A stretch of DNA of 32,174 bases, taken from NCBI GenBank assembly GCA_945877175.1, contig CAMCRC010000026.1, forward strand, positions 1 through 32,174. Reading direction: 5' to 3'. The DNA is from Klebsiella pneumoniae (lineage in GTDB: Bacteria; Pseudomonadota; Gammaproteobacteria; Pseudomonadales; Pseudohongiellaceae). The first letter of the stretch is position 1, and each line of letters begins with the position of its first letter. Below the pieces are notes generated by a model. That model did no database searches, was not told the origin of the DNA, and worked only from the letters and a program-made list of their open reading frames with translations. Shown here in pieces: positions 17,464 to 26,885 of the stretch. A program made the position numbers and the translations under genes.

Positions 17464-17631
17464 GGTGTAACTCCCCCCTGGGGTCAGCGTGTGAATCGAG
17501 AAAGAGCACGCACTCCTCGTCAGCAGAGGCAGCGCGATGCGGGCGACAAAGTAACACGCAAGACTTCAAAGCGACCAGCCATGCCGGCTGATTTCACCCT
17601 GATTTCTGCACCGTCCGTCTACAGGCGGAAG

Positions 17632-18297
17632 TCAGAGCGGGTTTGCTGTGGCACGGCTACGATACCAGCCGGCAATGCTGTAGCGGTCACGGCGGGCGAC
17701 GCAGACTTCATGGGGGACCTCTTCGCTCAGGAAGACGACCAGCGTGCCCGCCAGCGGCAGAACCGTCTGCAGCGCTTGTTCTCCTTCGGCGTCGTAGATC
17801 ACCAGCTCGCCTCCGTCTGTCACTCCCCAGTCCGCATTGAAGTAGGCCACCACGGACAACACACGTTTGGTGGCTGCTTGGGCGTCAGCATCCCTGAAGG
17901 CATCGAGGTGCTTCCTGTAGCAAGCCCCGGGCGCATAGTGAGCGAAGTGACTCTCGAAGCTGTCGAGCCCCATGAACAAACGACGATTCAAGAAGAGGCG
18001 CAGCGCGTCAGCCCATTGCAGCCAGGCTTGCTCTGCGGGGGTAGTACCGGCAATCCATTGAATGTTGTCACCGCGAATTTCCGGAGCCAGCAGATGCTCG
18101 TGCTGACGTCCGACGCCAGCAGGGTTGAACTGCGCGGCTGAAGCAGCAAAGTCCTGCTGGGCCAGTGCAGCAGTCATGGCAGGGGAAAAGGCGTCAGGAA
18201 TCACGCACCATGCCTGTGTGCGCAGCACTTCGGCGATGTGCTCGAAAACTCTGTCCGCGGTGCCTTCAGACTCGGATTTCATGGCTACGGGTGTCAT
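17632..18297 (-). CDS. 2OG-Fe(II) oxygenase, SM-20-like
   Basis: A 221-residue member of the prolyl-hydroxylase-like (SM-20) 2-oxoglutarate/iron oxygenases. The iron triad is visible as His130-x-Asp132 in YRKHLDAF and His196 in EEVPHEVCV, and Arg205 in RYSIAGWYRSR would bind 2-oxoglutarate. The strand pairs LSVVAYFNADW and GGELVIYD match the double-stranded beta helix. Bacterial relatives hydroxylate protein side chains; the target is unknown. The start is uncertain: ATG at 18297 or 18282, neither with a good ribosome site. An RNA-binding protein gene lies 22 nt upstream on the same strand, so an RNA-binding or ribosomal target is possible but unproven. Confidence 0.82.
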   Translation of the reverse strand: MTPVAMKSESEGTADRVFEHIAEVLRTQAWCVIPDAFSPAMTAALAQQDFAASAAQFNPAGVGRQHEHLLAPEIRGDNIQWIAGTTPAEQAWLQWADALRLFLNRRLFMGLDSFESHFAHYAPGACYRKHLDAFRDADAQAATKRVLSVVAYFNADWGVTDGGELVIYDAEGEQALQTVLPLAGTLVVFLSEEVPHEVCVARRDRYSIAGWYRSRATANPL

Positions 18298-18319
18298 GGG
18301 GCGATCCGTCCCGTCTGGT

Positions 18320-18712
18320 TCAGGACTTCTTGCGAAAGACCCGCGACTTGCGCGGACCCAGCGGAATACCGTTTTTCTTGATGCGCGGGCCCGCAGGCTT
18401 GCCAGTGGTTTCGGGCACTGCAATTTCCGGCGCTGCCGACTCTTCCACCGGCGCGGCATCGGCACCGCTCTGCGAAGCTTCCGCCTTCTTCACCCGCATG
18501 CGGCTGCCCTTCAGCTCGTGGTTGTTGAGCGCGCGAATCGCCGCCTTGGCTTCGTGGGGCACTGGCATGTTGGCAAAACCGAAGCCTTTGGAGCCCCCAG
18601 TCACAGCGTCCATGACGATGGTGCAGGACTGCACCCGCCCATGCTCGGCGAAGAGTGCCATCAGCTCTGGTTGGGTGATGTCTCGGGACAGATTGCGGAT
18701 GAGAATTTTCAA
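18320..18712 (-). CDS. RRM-domain RNA-binding protein
   Basis: A 130-residue protein with one RNA recognition motif: RNP2 KILIRNL at the N-terminus and RNP1 GGSKGFGFANM, with ALNNHELKGSRMRVKKAE closing the domain. The tail (about 75-130) is Ala/Pro-rich and ends in the basic stretch GPRKSRVFRKKS, likely to bind RNA non-specifically. TTG at 18712 is chosen as start because the product then begins directly at RNP2, as in small bacterial RRM proteins, with AGG 7 nt upstream. A TTG at 18745 would add eleven residues. It is divergent from ybiT. Confidence 0.8.
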   Translation of the reverse strand: MKILIRNLSRDITQPELMALFAEHGRVQSCTIVMDAVTGGSKGFGFANMPVPHEAKAAIRALNNHELKGSRMRVKKAEASQSGADAAPVEESAAPEIAVPETTGKPAGPRIKKNGIPLGPRKSRVFRKKS

Positions 18713-18818
18713 AGGGGTACCTGGTAGTGGCGAAAGCGGCGGCAAGATACTGCAAATCCGATGGTCAGTCTAACAAGGCAGCGGAAAATAAGCAGTAGTC
18801 GCTCGAGGCGGGGTCCTC

Positions 18819-18824
18819 TATAAT
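18819..18824 (+). promoter_or_regulatory. -10 element upstream of ybiT
   Basis: A perfect TATAAT lies 71 nt before the ybiT start. The matching -35 region (TAGTCG at 17-nt spacing) agrees at only 3 of 6 positions. Confidence 0.45.
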
Positions 18825-18895
18825 GCGCCGCTCTCGCAAATACCTCTTTTTCTGCCCTGTGTGCCTGCGTGGCACTTCGCTGAACGGATACCGCC

Positions 18896-20503
18896 TTGAT
18901 CACTGCCTCGAATATCACCATTCAGTTTGGTGCAAAACCATTGTTTGAAAATGTCTCGCTGCGCTTTGGCAACGGCAATCGCTATGGTCTGATCGGCGCC
19001 AACGGCTCCGGCAAGTCCACCTTCATGAAGATTCTGAGCGGCGAACTGCAGCCCTCCGCAGGCAACGTCAATGTGGACGCCGATGAACGCGTGGGCATAC
19101 TGCGTCAGAACCAGTTTGCATATGAAGAATTCTCGGCAATTGACACAGTGATCATGGGCCACGACAAGCTGTGGAAGATCAAACAGGAAAAAGATCGCAT
19201 TTACGATCTGCCCGAGATGTCGGAAGACGATGGCATGCGCGTGGCGGAACTGGAAATTGAATTCGCCGAACTCGATGGCTATTCCGCAGAGTCCAGCGCC
19301 AGCGAGCTGCTGCTTGGACTGGGCATTCCACTGGAACAGCATTACGGGCCCATGAGCGCCATTGCTCCGGGCTGGAAGCTGCGCGTGCTGCTGGCACAGT
19401 CGTTGTTTGCTGACCCGGACATCATGCTGCTGGACGAGCCCACCAACAACCTGGACATCAATGCCATTCGCTGGCTTGAGGGCATCCTCAACCAGCGCGA
19501 ATGCACCATGATCATCATCTCCCACGACCGCCACTTCCTGAACAGTGTCTGCACGCACATGGTGGATGTGGACTACGGCGAGCTGCGCCTCTACCCGGGC
19601 ACCTATGACGATTTCATGATTGCCTCGACCCAGGCGCGCGAACGCATCCAGGCCGACAATGCCAAGAAGAAGACCCAGATTTCCGAACTGCAGTCCTTCG
19701 TGAGCCGCTTCTCCGCAAACGCTTCCAAGGCCAAGCAGGCGACGTCACGCGCCAGGCAGATCGAGAAGATCAAGCTGGAAGACCTCAAGCCTTCCAGCCG
19801 CGTCAGCCCCTTCATCCGCTTTGAACAGGAAAAGAAACTGCACCGTCAGGCGCTGGAGCTCGGCAAGCTGACCCTGGCTTACGGCCACAATGTGTTGCTG
19901 AAGAATCTCAGCCTGATGGTCGAGGCCGGCGAGCGCATGGCCATAATCGGACCGAACGGTATCGGCAAGACCACCCTGCTGCAGGCCATTACCAGCCACT
20001 TCGGCAAGGGTGCAGACGAGTCGCTCAGCGGCACGGTGAAGTGGGCAGAGAATGCCGCGCTGGGCTACTACGCCCAGGACCACAATCACGAATTCGCAGA
20101 AGATGTGAATCTGTTCGAGTGGATGAGTCAGTGGGGCAAGCCAGGCGACGATGAGCAGGTCATCCGCGGCATCCTCGGCAAGATGCTGTTCTCCAAAGAG
20201 GACAGCAACAAGAAAGTGAAGGTGATCTCCGGTGGCGAGAAGGGTCGCATGCTGTTCGGCAAGATGATGCTGCAGAAGCCGAACGTGCTGGTAATGGACG
20301 AGCCCACGAACCACCTGGACATGGAGTCCATCGAGGCGCTCAACCTGGCCCTGGAGAACTATCCTGGCACGCTGATCTTCGTCAGCCACGACCGGGAGTT
20401 CGTCTCCTCGCTTGCCACCCGCATCCTTGAACTGAGTGCGGACGGCGTCAACAACTTCAAAGGCGATTACGACGAGTACCTGCATCAGCTGGGAGTGGAA
20501 TGA
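18896..20503 (+). CDS. ybiT: ABC-F ATPase YbiT
   Basis: A 535-residue ABC-F protein, which binds the ribosomal E site and modulates translation rather than transporting. It has two nucleotide-binding domains: Walker [10 protein letters not shown] (34-42) and GPNGIGKTT (352-360), each with [10 protein letters not shown] or [10 protein letters not shown]. They are joined by the charged P-site tether around residues 243-292 ([20 protein letters not shown]). The first signature is degenerate ([12 protein letters not shown]), the second is SGGEKGRM. Long segments match E. coli YbiT almost residue for residue. The start is TTG at 18896: the product then begins [12 protein letters not shown], which lines up with the E. 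coli start. The gene is coupled to dbpA by ATGA. Confidence 0.95.
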   Translation: MITASNITIQFGAKPLFENVSLRFGNGNRYGLIGANGSGKSTFMKILSGELQPSAGNVNVDADERVGILRQNQFAYEEFSAIDTVIMGHDKLWKIKQEKDRIYDLPEMSEDDGMRVAELEIEFAELDGYSAESSASELLLGLGIPLEQHYGPMSAIAPGWKLRVLLAQSLFADPDIMLLDEPTNNLDINAIRWLEGILNQRECTMIIISHDRHFLNSVCTHMVDVDYGELRLYPGTYDDFMIASTQARERIQADNAKKKTQISELQSFVSRFSANASKAKQATSRARQIEKIKLEDLKPSSRVSPFIRFEQEKKLHRQALELGKLTLAYGHNVLLKNLSLMVEAGERMAIIGPNGIGKTTLLQAITSHFGKGADESLSGTVKWAENAALGYYAQDHNHEFAEDVNLFEWMSQWGKPGDDEQVIRGILGKMLFSKEDSNKKVKVISGGEKGRMLFGKMMLQKPNVLVMDEPTNHLDMESIEALNLALENYPGTLIFVSHDREFVSSLATRILELSADGVNNFKGDYDEYLHQLGVE

Positions 20504-21951
20504 TGTCCACGCCTGCAGAGCCGGCAGTCAGCGCCACTGGCACGGGTTTCAGCACGCTGCCACTGCCGCCCGCGCAGCTGCAGAATCTGACCGACATGGG
20601 TTATCTGCACATGACGCCAGTGCAGGCGCTGAGCCTGCCAATGGCGCTGCAGGGCAAGGATCTGATTGCCCAGGCCAAGACCGGCAGCGGCAAGACAGCC
20701 GCCTTCGGCATTGCGCTGCTGGAGCGTCTGAATCCCCGCGATTTCGGGACGCAGGCACTGATTCTGTGCCCCACCCGGGAGCTCTGTACCCAGGTGGCCA
20801 CCGAAATTCGCAAACTTGCCCGCTACCTGCCGAACATCAAAGTGGTGGTGCTGTGCGGCGGCCAACCCCTCGGTCCGCAGATTGCTTCTCTGGAACACGG
20901 CGCACACATCATCGTGGCTACGCCGGGAAGGCTGCGTGATCACCTGGAAAAGCAGACCTTGTCGATTGCCCGCGTGAACACGCTCGTTCTGGACGAGGCA
21001 GACCGCATGCTCGACATGGGTTTTTCCGAAGACATCGGCTTCATCATCGGCAACACGCCTCCCTCGCGACAAACCCTGTTGTTCTCGGCGACATTTCCCG
21101 CGGACATCGTGGCCATGAGCGCGCAGTATCAGCGCTCCGCCGAACAGCTCAGCGTGGAAACTCAGCATTCGGAAACCACGATCGCGCAGCAGTTCTACTG
21201 CGTTGGCAGCACGGACAACGAAGAGCGTCGCGTGGCTGCAGTGCTCACCCTGCTGCGGCACTTTCAGCCGGCGGCCTGCGTGGTGTTCTGCAACACCCGT
21301 CAAGGCTCCGTGGATGTAGCGCGCTTTCTCAGCCAGCGCGGGGTGCCCGCCCTGCCACTGCATGGCGAACTTGAACAGCGCGAGCGTGACCAGGTGCTGA
21401 TTCAGTTCCGCAATGGCAGCGCGCCGGTATTGGTGGCAACGGATGTCGCCGCACGGGGTCTGGACATCGAAGAGCTGCCGCTGGTGATCAACGCCGATCT
21501 GCCCCGCGACCTGGATGTTTATACCCATCGCATCGGCCGAACAGGCCGTGCCGGATTGAGCGGTGTGGCAGCAAGTCTGTTTTTCGAGAATGAACGGTTC
21601 AGAGTGGATGCCCTGCGCGAGCGCGATGCCCACACGGCAGGCGCACCCATTCAGGCGATCGGCATGGTGAAGGAGTCGGCCCGCTCAGCAGTGACGAAAA
21701 AGCAGACGCTGGACATCGGCGGCGGGCGCAAGAACAAGCTGCGCCCCGGCGACATCCTGGGCGCGCTGACTGCCGAGAATGGCATTCCCGCGACTGCCAT
21801 CGGTCGTATCGATATCCTTGAGCATGCCAGCTATGTCGCCATCGATGCAGAATGGGTGCAGAAAGCAATGCAGCAACTGGAGACCCGCCGCATCAAGGCT
21901 CAAAAGTTCAAGATCAGACGGCTTGGCCCGGCGCAGCGGGATGGCGACTGA
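20500..21951 (+). CDS. dbpA: ATP-dependent RNA helicase DbpA
   Basis: A 483-residue DEAD-box helicase. Motif I AKTGSGKT is at 59-66, motif II DEAD at 165-168 in [13 protein letters not shown], and motif III SATFP and motif [12 protein letters not shown] follow. The C-terminal domain from about residue 407, with [16 protein letters not shown] and [15 protein letters not shown], is the DbpA RNA-binding domain that recognises hairpin 92 of 23S rRNA, so the role is late 50S assembly. The first of two adjacent ATGs overlaps the ybiT stop; the second at 20503 is equally possible. Length is slightly above the 457 residues of E. coli, owing to an N-terminal extension. Confidence 0.95.
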   Translation: MMSTPAEPAVSATGTGFSTLPLPPAQLQNLTDMGYLHMTPVQALSLPMALQGKDLIAQAKTGSGKTAAFGIALLERLNPRDFGTQALILCPTRELCTQVATEIRKLARYLPNIKVVVLCGGQPLGPQIASLEHGAHIIVATPGRLRDHLEKQTLSIARVNTLVLDEADRMLDMGFSEDIGFIIGNTPPSRQTLLFSATFPADIVAMSAQYQRSAEQLSVETQHSETTIAQQFYCVGSTDNEERRVAAVLTLLRHFQPAACVVFCNTRQGSVDVARFLSQRGVPALPLHGELEQRERDQVLIQFRNGSAPVLVATDVAARGLDIEELPLVINADLPRDLDVYTHRIGRTGRAGLSGVAASLFFENERFRVDALRERDAHTAGAPIQAIGMVKESARSAVTKKQTLDIGGGRKNKLRPGDILGALTAENGIPATAIGRIDILEHASYVAIDAEWVQKAMQQLETRRIKAQKFKIRRLGPAQRDGD

Positions 21952-21970
21952 CGCCATCAGGAGCTCCGGC

Positions 21971-22651
21971 ATGTCTGCGAGACCCTTCTGCCCGCTTTGC
22001 CAGCGCCCTCTGCCGTCCTGTTATTGCCTGCACGTCCCGCGCCTGCACAATCGCTGGCCAGTACGAATTCTTCAACATCCACAGGAAGCGGCCCACGCAC
22101 TCGGTACGGCTCGAATCGCAGCGCTTGGCCTGAGCGACTGCGTGCTGAGCACAGGCAATACTCCGGACGCTGCGCTGCTCCAGCTGGAGGATTGCGTTGT
22201 CCTCTATCCGGGTGAGGGCAGTCAACCACTGTCCCGGTTGCGATCAGGACCTGTCACAGGGCTGTTGTTTCTCGATGGCACCTGGCGCAAGAGCAAGCGC
22301 ATGCTGCTTGAGTCACCCGCGCTTGCCGCGCTGCCTCGCTATCACCTTGAAAGCCCGGAACCCACCCGCTACCGCATACGTCGTGAACCACGGGCACACG
22401 CGATCTCGACGCTGGAAGCCATCGTGCAGTCACTGGAATTTCTGGAAGGGGCGCCCGGCCGCTACGCCGGGCTGCTGACCGTCATGGACATGCTGGTGGA
22501 CGAGCAGATCCGCCATATGGGTGAAGACGTCTACCAGAGGCGCTATCTCAAAGCAGAGACAGAATCGCCGCAATCCCGCCACCTATCAGCAGAATCAGAA
22601 TCGGCAGAACGCTCAGACCGAACCCCAGGCCCCGACGCGCCGGATCACTGA
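21971..22651 (+). CDS. tapT: tRNA-uridine aminocarboxypropyltransferase (DTW domain)
   Basis: A 226-residue DTW-domain protein. It has the zinc-site cysteines C7-x2-C10 and C17-x-C19 (CPLCQRPLPSCYC), the family motif LDGTWRKSKRML, and TRYRIRREPRAHAISTLEA. TapT (YfiP in E. coli) puts the acp3U modification at position 47 of tRNA. The start at 21971 has CAGGAG 7 nt upstream; an in-frame ATG at 21941 overlaps the dbpA end. The last 34 residues (from about 193) are Ser/Glu-rich and read antisense through the end of the convergent MAPEG gene, outside the conserved domain. Confidence 0.88.
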   Translation: MSARPFCPLCQRPLPSCYCLHVPRLHNRWPVRILQHPQEAAHALGTARIAALGLSDCVLSTGNTPDAALLQLEDCVVLYPGEGSQPLSRLRSGPVTGLLFLDGTWRKSKRMLLESPALAALPRYHLESPEPTRYRIRREPRAHAISTLEAIVQSLEFLEGAPGRYAGLLTVMDMLVDEQIRHMGEDVYQRRYLKAETESPQSRHLSAESESAERSDRTPGPDAPDH

Positions 22652-22931
22652 TGTAGGCCCTCAGGTAAATGGCACGACCAATCACATAAACGAAGCCGAT
22701 GCCGGCCCCAAGATCAGGGCGCACCCAGTAGCCAAACAACACGATGGCGGGGATGAACATGATCATCAGCTCCAGCGTATTCTGGTGCACGCGATAATAG
22801 CGCTCGAATACCGGGTGTCCGGTGATCGCCGGGGCATGCACATTGAACTTGCTGCGTGCGCGCCCCACCAGAAGGCCGAACGCAAAGTACTGCAACAGGG
22901 CAAGCACGATCACGATCGCTACATATTCCAT
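22548..22931 (-). CDS. MAPEG-family membrane protein
   Basis: A 127-residue protein with four hydrophobic segments. The motif FERYYRVHQNTLELMIMFIP matches the MAPEG (microsomal glutathione transferase-like) family, as does the ending of helices around IGRAIYLRAYISDPARRGLGF. Some family members conjugate glutathione to lipophilic compounds; bacterial roles are mostly untested. GGGGAG lies 6 nt before the ATG, and the stop of the upstream small gene is 3 nt away. Its 3' end overlaps the convergent tapT by 104 nt. Confidence 0.88.
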   Translation of the reverse strand: MEYVAIVIVLALLQYFAFGLLVGRARSKFNVHAPAITGHPVFERYYRVHQNTLELMIMFIPAIVLFGYWVRPDLGAGIGFVYVIGRAIYLRAYISDPARRGLGFGLSVLPILILLIGGGIAAILSLL

Positions 22932-22934
22932 TTC

Positions 22935-23198
22935 TTACTCCCCTTGAGACGCGGCGCTGACAGCGCCGTGTTCGTTGGCCTGCGACTGACTGCTTTTGAT
23001 GATCTGCTTGCCATAAAACAGCGACTGCATGTCAACTCCCTTGCCCGGCAGTGCCAGAAAGTTGCGCGATAAAATCTCGAAGTCTCCGGTGGCGAAAAGG
23101 TGCCACATCTCCATGAATTCGCTTTCAGAATTGTTGTCGCGCAGTTCGCGGTTGTTCTCGGCGAGCGGAGCAAATGCGCCGGTCTCTTTTGTGTGCAT
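22935..23198 (-). CDS. 87-residue protein of unknown function upstream of MAPEG
   Basis: A small, mostly hydrophilic protein with no signal peptide or membrane segment. It contains EFMEMWHLFATGDFEILSRN and a mixed basic/polar C-terminus. The spacing of 3 nt to the MAPEG ATG argues for a two-gene unit. The start is uncertain: ATG at 23198 lacks a visible ribosome site, and a TTG at 23291 would add 31 residues. I recognise no family. Confidence 0.5.
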   Translation of the reverse strand: MHTKETGAFAPLAENNRELRDNNSESEFMEMWHLFATGDFEILSRNFLALPGKGVDMQSLFYGKQIIKSSQSQANEHGAVSAASQGE

Positions 23199-23309
23199 CG
23201 AGTGAAGGCTTGTTCTTGTGATTGTCCATCCCCTTGAATCCTGCCTTTGCGAAACGTCGGGTAGATTACTTCGCGCCCCAGGATGGGTCAACGAATATGC
23301 CGGGGCGCT

Positions 23310-23338
23310 TTGCTATTGGCAGGCAGAATAGTGATAAT
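23310..23338 (+). promoter_or_regulatory. promoter of xseB-ispA
   Basis: The -35 TTGCTA (4 of 6), a 17-nt spacer and the -10 GATAAT (5 of 6) lie 45 nt before the xseB ATG. Confidence 0.6.
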
Positions 23339-23383
23339 TGCCCGCCTCTTGAACCGCCCTGCAATCGTCCAGGAACTCCCGCC

Positions 23384-23647
23384 ATGAGCAAGAAACCGGA
23401 TCCCGTCTTCAATTTTGAAGAATCCCTTGCCAGCCTTGAAAGTCTTGTAACAGCCATGGAAGAGGGCGAGCTGAGTCTTGAAGAATCCCTGCAAGCCTTT
23501 GAAAAAGGCATCCGCCTGACGAGGGAGTGCCAGAGCGCCCTGCAAAAGGCAGAACAGAAAGTCCAGATACTGATAGCGGAGAACGGCGCGCCTGAAGCGC
23601 TCGACCTCGAAGGTGAAGCCTCCGACACGGGACGCCAGCACGCATGA
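23384..23647 (+). CDS. xseB: exodeoxyribonuclease VII small subunit
   Basis: An 87-residue helical protein with the family pattern [20 protein letters not shown] followed by [14 protein letters not shown] and [12 protein letters not shown]. It binds the XseA large subunit to form exonuclease VII, which degrades single-stranded DNA from both ends. AGGA lies upstream of the chosen ATG; a longer reading from 23222 would include the promoter. The stop overlaps the ispA start (ATGA). xseA is not in the window. Confidence 0.95.
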   Translation: MSKKPDPVFNFEESLASLESLVTAMEEGELSLEESLQAFEKGIRLTRECQSALQKAEQKVQILIAENGAPEALDLEGEASDTGRQHA

Positions 23648-24558
23648 GCACGAGCACTGTCGACCAACTCCCGCTCGACGCCTTCATGAACCTTTGCCGG
23701 GAGCGCGTGCAGCGCGTACTCAAGACACAGCTGGAAACGCTGCCGGGACCCGCCACGCGACTGCGCGACGCCATGCTCCACGCCAGCCTGCTGGGAGGCA
23801 AGCGGGTACGCCCAGTGCTGGCCTATGCCAGCGCCCAGGCCGTGGGCGGCACGCTGGAGGCCGCCGACATGGCCGCCTGTGCCACCGAATTGGTGCACTG
23901 TTACTCGCTTGTACACGACGACCTGCCGGCGATGGACGATGACGATCTGCGCCGCGGCAAGCCCACGGTGCACATCGCTTTCGACGAAGCCACTGCCATC
24001 CTCGCCGGCGATGCCCTGCAGGCACTGGCATTTCGCCTGCTCAGTGATCCGACACTGCATCCGGCAGCGCCCGTGACCAGCCTGCGCATGATCAATCTGC
24101 TCGCAGCAGCGGCTGGCTTCGAAGGCATGGTCTCAGGGCAGTCGATCGACTTCGAGGCCACCGGGAGAAGCGTCTCACTGCAAGACCTGCAGACCATGCA
24201 CAGTCTGAAGACGGGTGCCCTGATCTCCGCCAGCGTGCTGCTGGGTGCCCTGACGACAGAGAAGGCCACGGACATGCAGCTGTCTGCACTGGGTCGCTAT
24301 GCCGAATGCATCGGTCTGGCCTTCCAGGTGCAGGACGACATTCTCGATGTCGTCAGCGATACGGCGACACTGGGCAAAACGCAGGGGGCAGACCAGGCCA
24401 TGAACAAGCCTACCTATGTCTCCTTGCTGGGTCTGGACGCTGCACGGAGCAAGGCACAGGACCTCTGCGATTCAGCCCTTGCCGCTCTGACGGGATTTGA
24501 CGGCCGCGCCGACGCGCTGCGCCAGATTGCCCGCTACATCGTGGAAAGGCAGCACTGA
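23644..24558 (+). CDS. ispA: farnesyl/geranyl diphosphate synthase
   Basis: IspA condenses dimethylallyl and geranyl diphosphate with isopentenyl diphosphate to make farnesyl diphosphate for quinone and undecaprenyl lipids. The 304-residue product has the first aspartate motif DDLPAMD (92-98) and the second QDDILD (230-235), as well as GGKRVRPVL near the N-terminus and the helix [13 protein letters not shown]. Overlap with xseB and the following dxs give the common xseB-ispA-dxs order. Confidence 0.96.
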   Translation: MSTSTVDQLPLDAFMNLCRERVQRVLKTQLETLPGPATRLRDAMLHASLLGGKRVRPVLAYASAQAVGGTLEAADMAACATELVHCYSLVHDDLPAMDDDDLRRGKPTVHIAFDEATAILAGDALQALAFRLLSDPTLHPAAPVTSLRMINLLAAAAGFEGMVSGQSIDFEATGRSVSLQDLQTMHSLKTGALISASVLLGALTTEKATDMQLSALGRYAECIGLAFQVQDDILDVVSDTATLGKTQGADQAMNKPTYVSLLGLDAARSKAQDLCDSALAALTGFDGRADALRQIARYIVERQH

Positions 24559-24626
24559 TCCCTTGATTTGACGCTTCAGAGTCATTCCTTTAAGTTAGCC
24601 CAACCTTTTTTGTGACAGGTCCGACC

Positions 24627-26528
24627 ATGCTTGACGAAATCCCCCTCACACGCCCGGAAACACCTTTGCTCGACCTAGTCCAGAACCCGGCCGATCTGAG
24701 GAATTTCGAACCAGCACAGCTCAAGGACCTGGCCCGTGAAGTGCGCAAATTCCTGTTGTATTCAGTCGGCCAGACGGGCGGACATTTCGGAGCCGGACTT
24801 GGCGTGGTCGAGCTGACCATCGCGCTGCATTACGTATTCAATACGCCTGACGACCGCCTGGTATGGGACGTCGGCCACCAGACTTACCCGCACAAGATTC
24901 TCACGGGCCGGCGCGAACGGATGCTGAGCATGAGGCAGGCTGGCGGGCTCGCCGCGTTTCCGTCCCGGGATGAAAGCGAGTACGACGCTTTCGGCGTAGG
25001 ACATTCCAGCACCTCCATCAGCGCGGCTCTGGGCATGATGATCGCCGCGCGCGAACAAGGCATTGACCGGCGCACGGTGGCCATCATCGGTGACGGTGCA
25101 ATGACGGCAGGCATGGCGTTCGAAGCACTCAATCACGCCGGCGACATTGACGAGAATTTTCTGGTGATTCTCAACGACAACAACATGTCGATATCGAAGA
25201 ACGTCGGGGGCCTGTCCAGCTACTTCGCACGCATGTGGGCCAGCCGCCCCTACAACTTCATTCGTACCGGCGGCAAGCGCGTGCTGGCGAAAATTCCTCC
25301 TGCCCTCAAGGCCGCGCACCGCGCCGAAGAATACATGAAAGGCATGGTGTCTCCCGGCACGCTGTTCGAGGAAATCGGCTTCAACTACATCGGGCTGGTC
25401 GATGGTCACAACACCCTCGAACTGATCGAAATTCTCACCAATATAAAACAGCTGCGCGGCCCCCAGCTGCTGCACATCGTGACCCAGAAGGGCAAAGGCT
25501 ATACGGCTTCCGAGAACGATCCGTTCGGAATGCATGCCATGAACAAGATTGAACCCAAGGTGAGCACGCCAGCCGTTCGCAAGGTAGATACACCTGGTTA
25601 TTCTGCTGTATTTGGCGAATGGCTCTGCGACATGGCGGCCGCAGATCCGCTGCTGGCGGCCATCACGCCGGCCATGAGCACGGGCTCGGGCATGGACGGG
25701 TTTGCCGAGCAGTTTCCCCGGCAGTTTCACGATGTGGCAATTGCCGAACAACATGCTGTGACGCTGGCTGCGGGCATGGCCTGTGACGGACTCAAACCGG
25801 TTGTCGCCATCTACTCGACGTTTCTGCAGCGCGGCTACGACCAGCTCATTCACGATGTGGCGCTGCAGAATCTTGATGTGTTGTTCGCCATTGATCGCGC
25901 CGGGCTGGTGGGCGAAGACGGCCCCACCCACGCAGGCAGTTTCGATCTGGCATTCCTGCGCTGCATTCCTCACATGGTGATCATGGCGCCGAGCAATGAG
26001 AATGAAGCACGGCAGATGCTCTACACCGGATACCTGCACAAAGGTCCGGCGGCTGTGCGCTACCCCCGGGGCAAAGGGCCGGGCGCTGCCATCAGCAAGA
26101 CAATGCAGGCCCTGCCCATCGGCAAAGGACTGCAACGGCGTCGCGGACATACCGTTGCGATACTGGCTTTTGGCAGCCTCGTCAGCAGCGCCATGGCGGC
26201 AGCCGAAGTTCTGGATGCCACGGTCATCGACATGCGTTTCGTGAAACCGCTGGATGAAGACATGATTGGCGAGATGGCCACCCGCCATCACCTGCTGGTC
26301 ACGCTGGAAGAACATACCGTGATGGGTGGCGCAGGCTCAGCCGTGAATGAATTTCTGCTGCGCGAAGACTATCGCGTGCCCGTACTGAACCTCGGGCTGC
26401 CAGACAGTTTCCTGAGCCATGGCAAAGTGCCGGACATGCTCGCGTCAGTGGGTCTGGACAAGGATTCTGTCGTGGCAGCCATTCGCACCAAGTTGCAGAA
26501 ATGCAAGATTCAATCAGAGGCTGTGTAG
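24627..26528 (+). CDS. dxs: 1-deoxy-D-xylulose-5-phosphate synthase
   Basis: Dxs makes deoxyxylulose phosphate from pyruvate and glyceraldehyde 3-phosphate with thiamine diphosphate, the first step of the MEP pathway. The 633 residues fit the family. Motifs are the ThDP site [18 protein letters not shown] (155-172), with NDNNMSIS completing it, the proton-relay glutamate Glu374 in AEQHAV, the substrate loop [15 protein letters not shown] and [16 protein letters not shown]. The start at 24627 has AGG 7 nt upstream; GTG at 24612 in the same frame is an alternative. A TTGACG at 24568 could be the -35 of an own promoter, but its -10 is poor. Confidence 0.97.
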   Translation: MLDEIPLTRPETPLLDLVQNPADLRNFEPAQLKDLAREVRKFLLYSVGQTGGHFGAGLGVVELTIALHYVFNTPDDRLVWDVGHQTYPHKILTGRRERMLSMRQAGGLAAFPSRDESEYDAFGVGHSSTSISAALGMMIAAREQGIDRRTVAIIGDGAMTAGMAFEALNHAGDIDENFLVILNDNNMSISKNVGGLSSYFARMWASRPYNFIRTGGKRVLAKIPPALKAAHRAEEYMKGMVSPGTLFEEIGFNYIGLVDGHNTLELIEILTNIKQLRGPQLLHIVTQKGKGYTASENDPFGMHAMNKIEPKVSTPAVRKVDTPGYSAVFGEWLCDMAAADPLLAAITPAMSTGSGMDGFAEQFPRQFHDVAIAEQHAVTLAAGMACDGLKPVVAIYSTFLQRGYDQLIHDVALQNLDVLFAIDRAGLVGEDGPTHAGSFDLAFLRCIPHMVIMAPSNENEARQMLYTGYLHKGPAAVRYPRGKGPGAAISKTMQALPIGKGLQRRRGHTVAILAFGSLVSSAMAAAEVLDATVIDMRFVKPLDEDMIGEMATRHHLLVTLEEHTVMGGAGSAVNEFLLREDYRVPVLNLGLPDSFLSHGKVPDMLASVGLDKDSVVAAIRTKLQKCKIQSEAV

Positions 26529-26548
26529 ATTGCGCGATGCCTGCACGG

Positions 26549-26578
26549 TTGACGTGACAGGGGACCGGTGCGTAGACT
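26549..26578 (+). promoter_or_regulatory. promoter of the B12 operon
   Basis: The -35 TTGACG (5 of 6), an 18-nt spacer and the -10 TAGACT (4 of 6) lie just after dxs and about 50 nt before the riboswitch aptamer. Confidence 0.5.
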
Positions 26579-26631
26579 TGCGCGCATCGTTGGTCCGCGT
26601 CTCTGACCCTTCAACGATACTCAACAATTGT

Positions 26632-26759
26632 TCTGGTGTTTTCCGCTGCTCTCTGGCGGACGACTTGAATGGGAAGCTGGTTAGACTCCAGCGCTGCCCC
26701 CGCAACGGTAATGATCCACAGGTGTTGCCACCTGTCTCATGAGCCCGATACCAGCCAGA
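26632..26759 (+). ncRNA. cobalamin riboswitch aptamer
   Basis: The conserved core of the adenosylcobalamin riboswitch is visible: GGAAGCTGGTTAGACTCC, then GCTGCCCCCGCAACGGTAA (the B12 box, close to consensus) and GAGCCCGATACCAGCC near the end. The outer P1 stem pairs TCTGG (26632-26636) with CCAGA (26755-26759). It precedes btuB and should lower its expression when cobalamin is plentiful. The gap between dxs and btuB holds nothing else recognisable. Confidence 0.95.
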
Positions 26760-26810
26760 CAATGCTACGCAGATGAAGCGGAGGGCTCCATCGGTGGTCG
26801 GTTCAGTCGC

Positions 26811-26837
26811 CCGGATTCCGTCCGGCATCGATTTTTT
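26811..26837 (+). terminator. possible riboswitch expression-platform terminator
   Basis: CCGGA (26811-26815) pairs with TCCGG (26821-26825), with a T run at 26832-26837. The stem is only 5 bp and the T run starts 6 nt later, so it may be weak; see also the hairpin over the btuB ribosome site at 26855-26877. Confidence 0.35.
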
Positions 26838-26854
26838 CCTTCCGCTCCCCCTCC

Positions 26855-26877
26855 CTCATGAAACTTTTTTCATTGAG
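26855..26877 (+). promoter_or_regulatory. hairpin overlapping the btuB ribosome site
   Basis: CTCATGAAA (26855-26863) pairs with TTTCATTGAG (26868-26877) with one bulged base. The 3' arm holds part of the GAGGA that serves as ribosome site for ATG 26886, so the fold would hide it. Confidence 0.45.
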
Positions 26878-26885
26878 GATTGCCC

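Noticed and set aside
24762-26315. A 517-residue open frame on the minus strand
   Set aside because: It runs antisense through dxs, whose thiamine and catalytic motifs are certain; such long shadows are expected at this G+C content.
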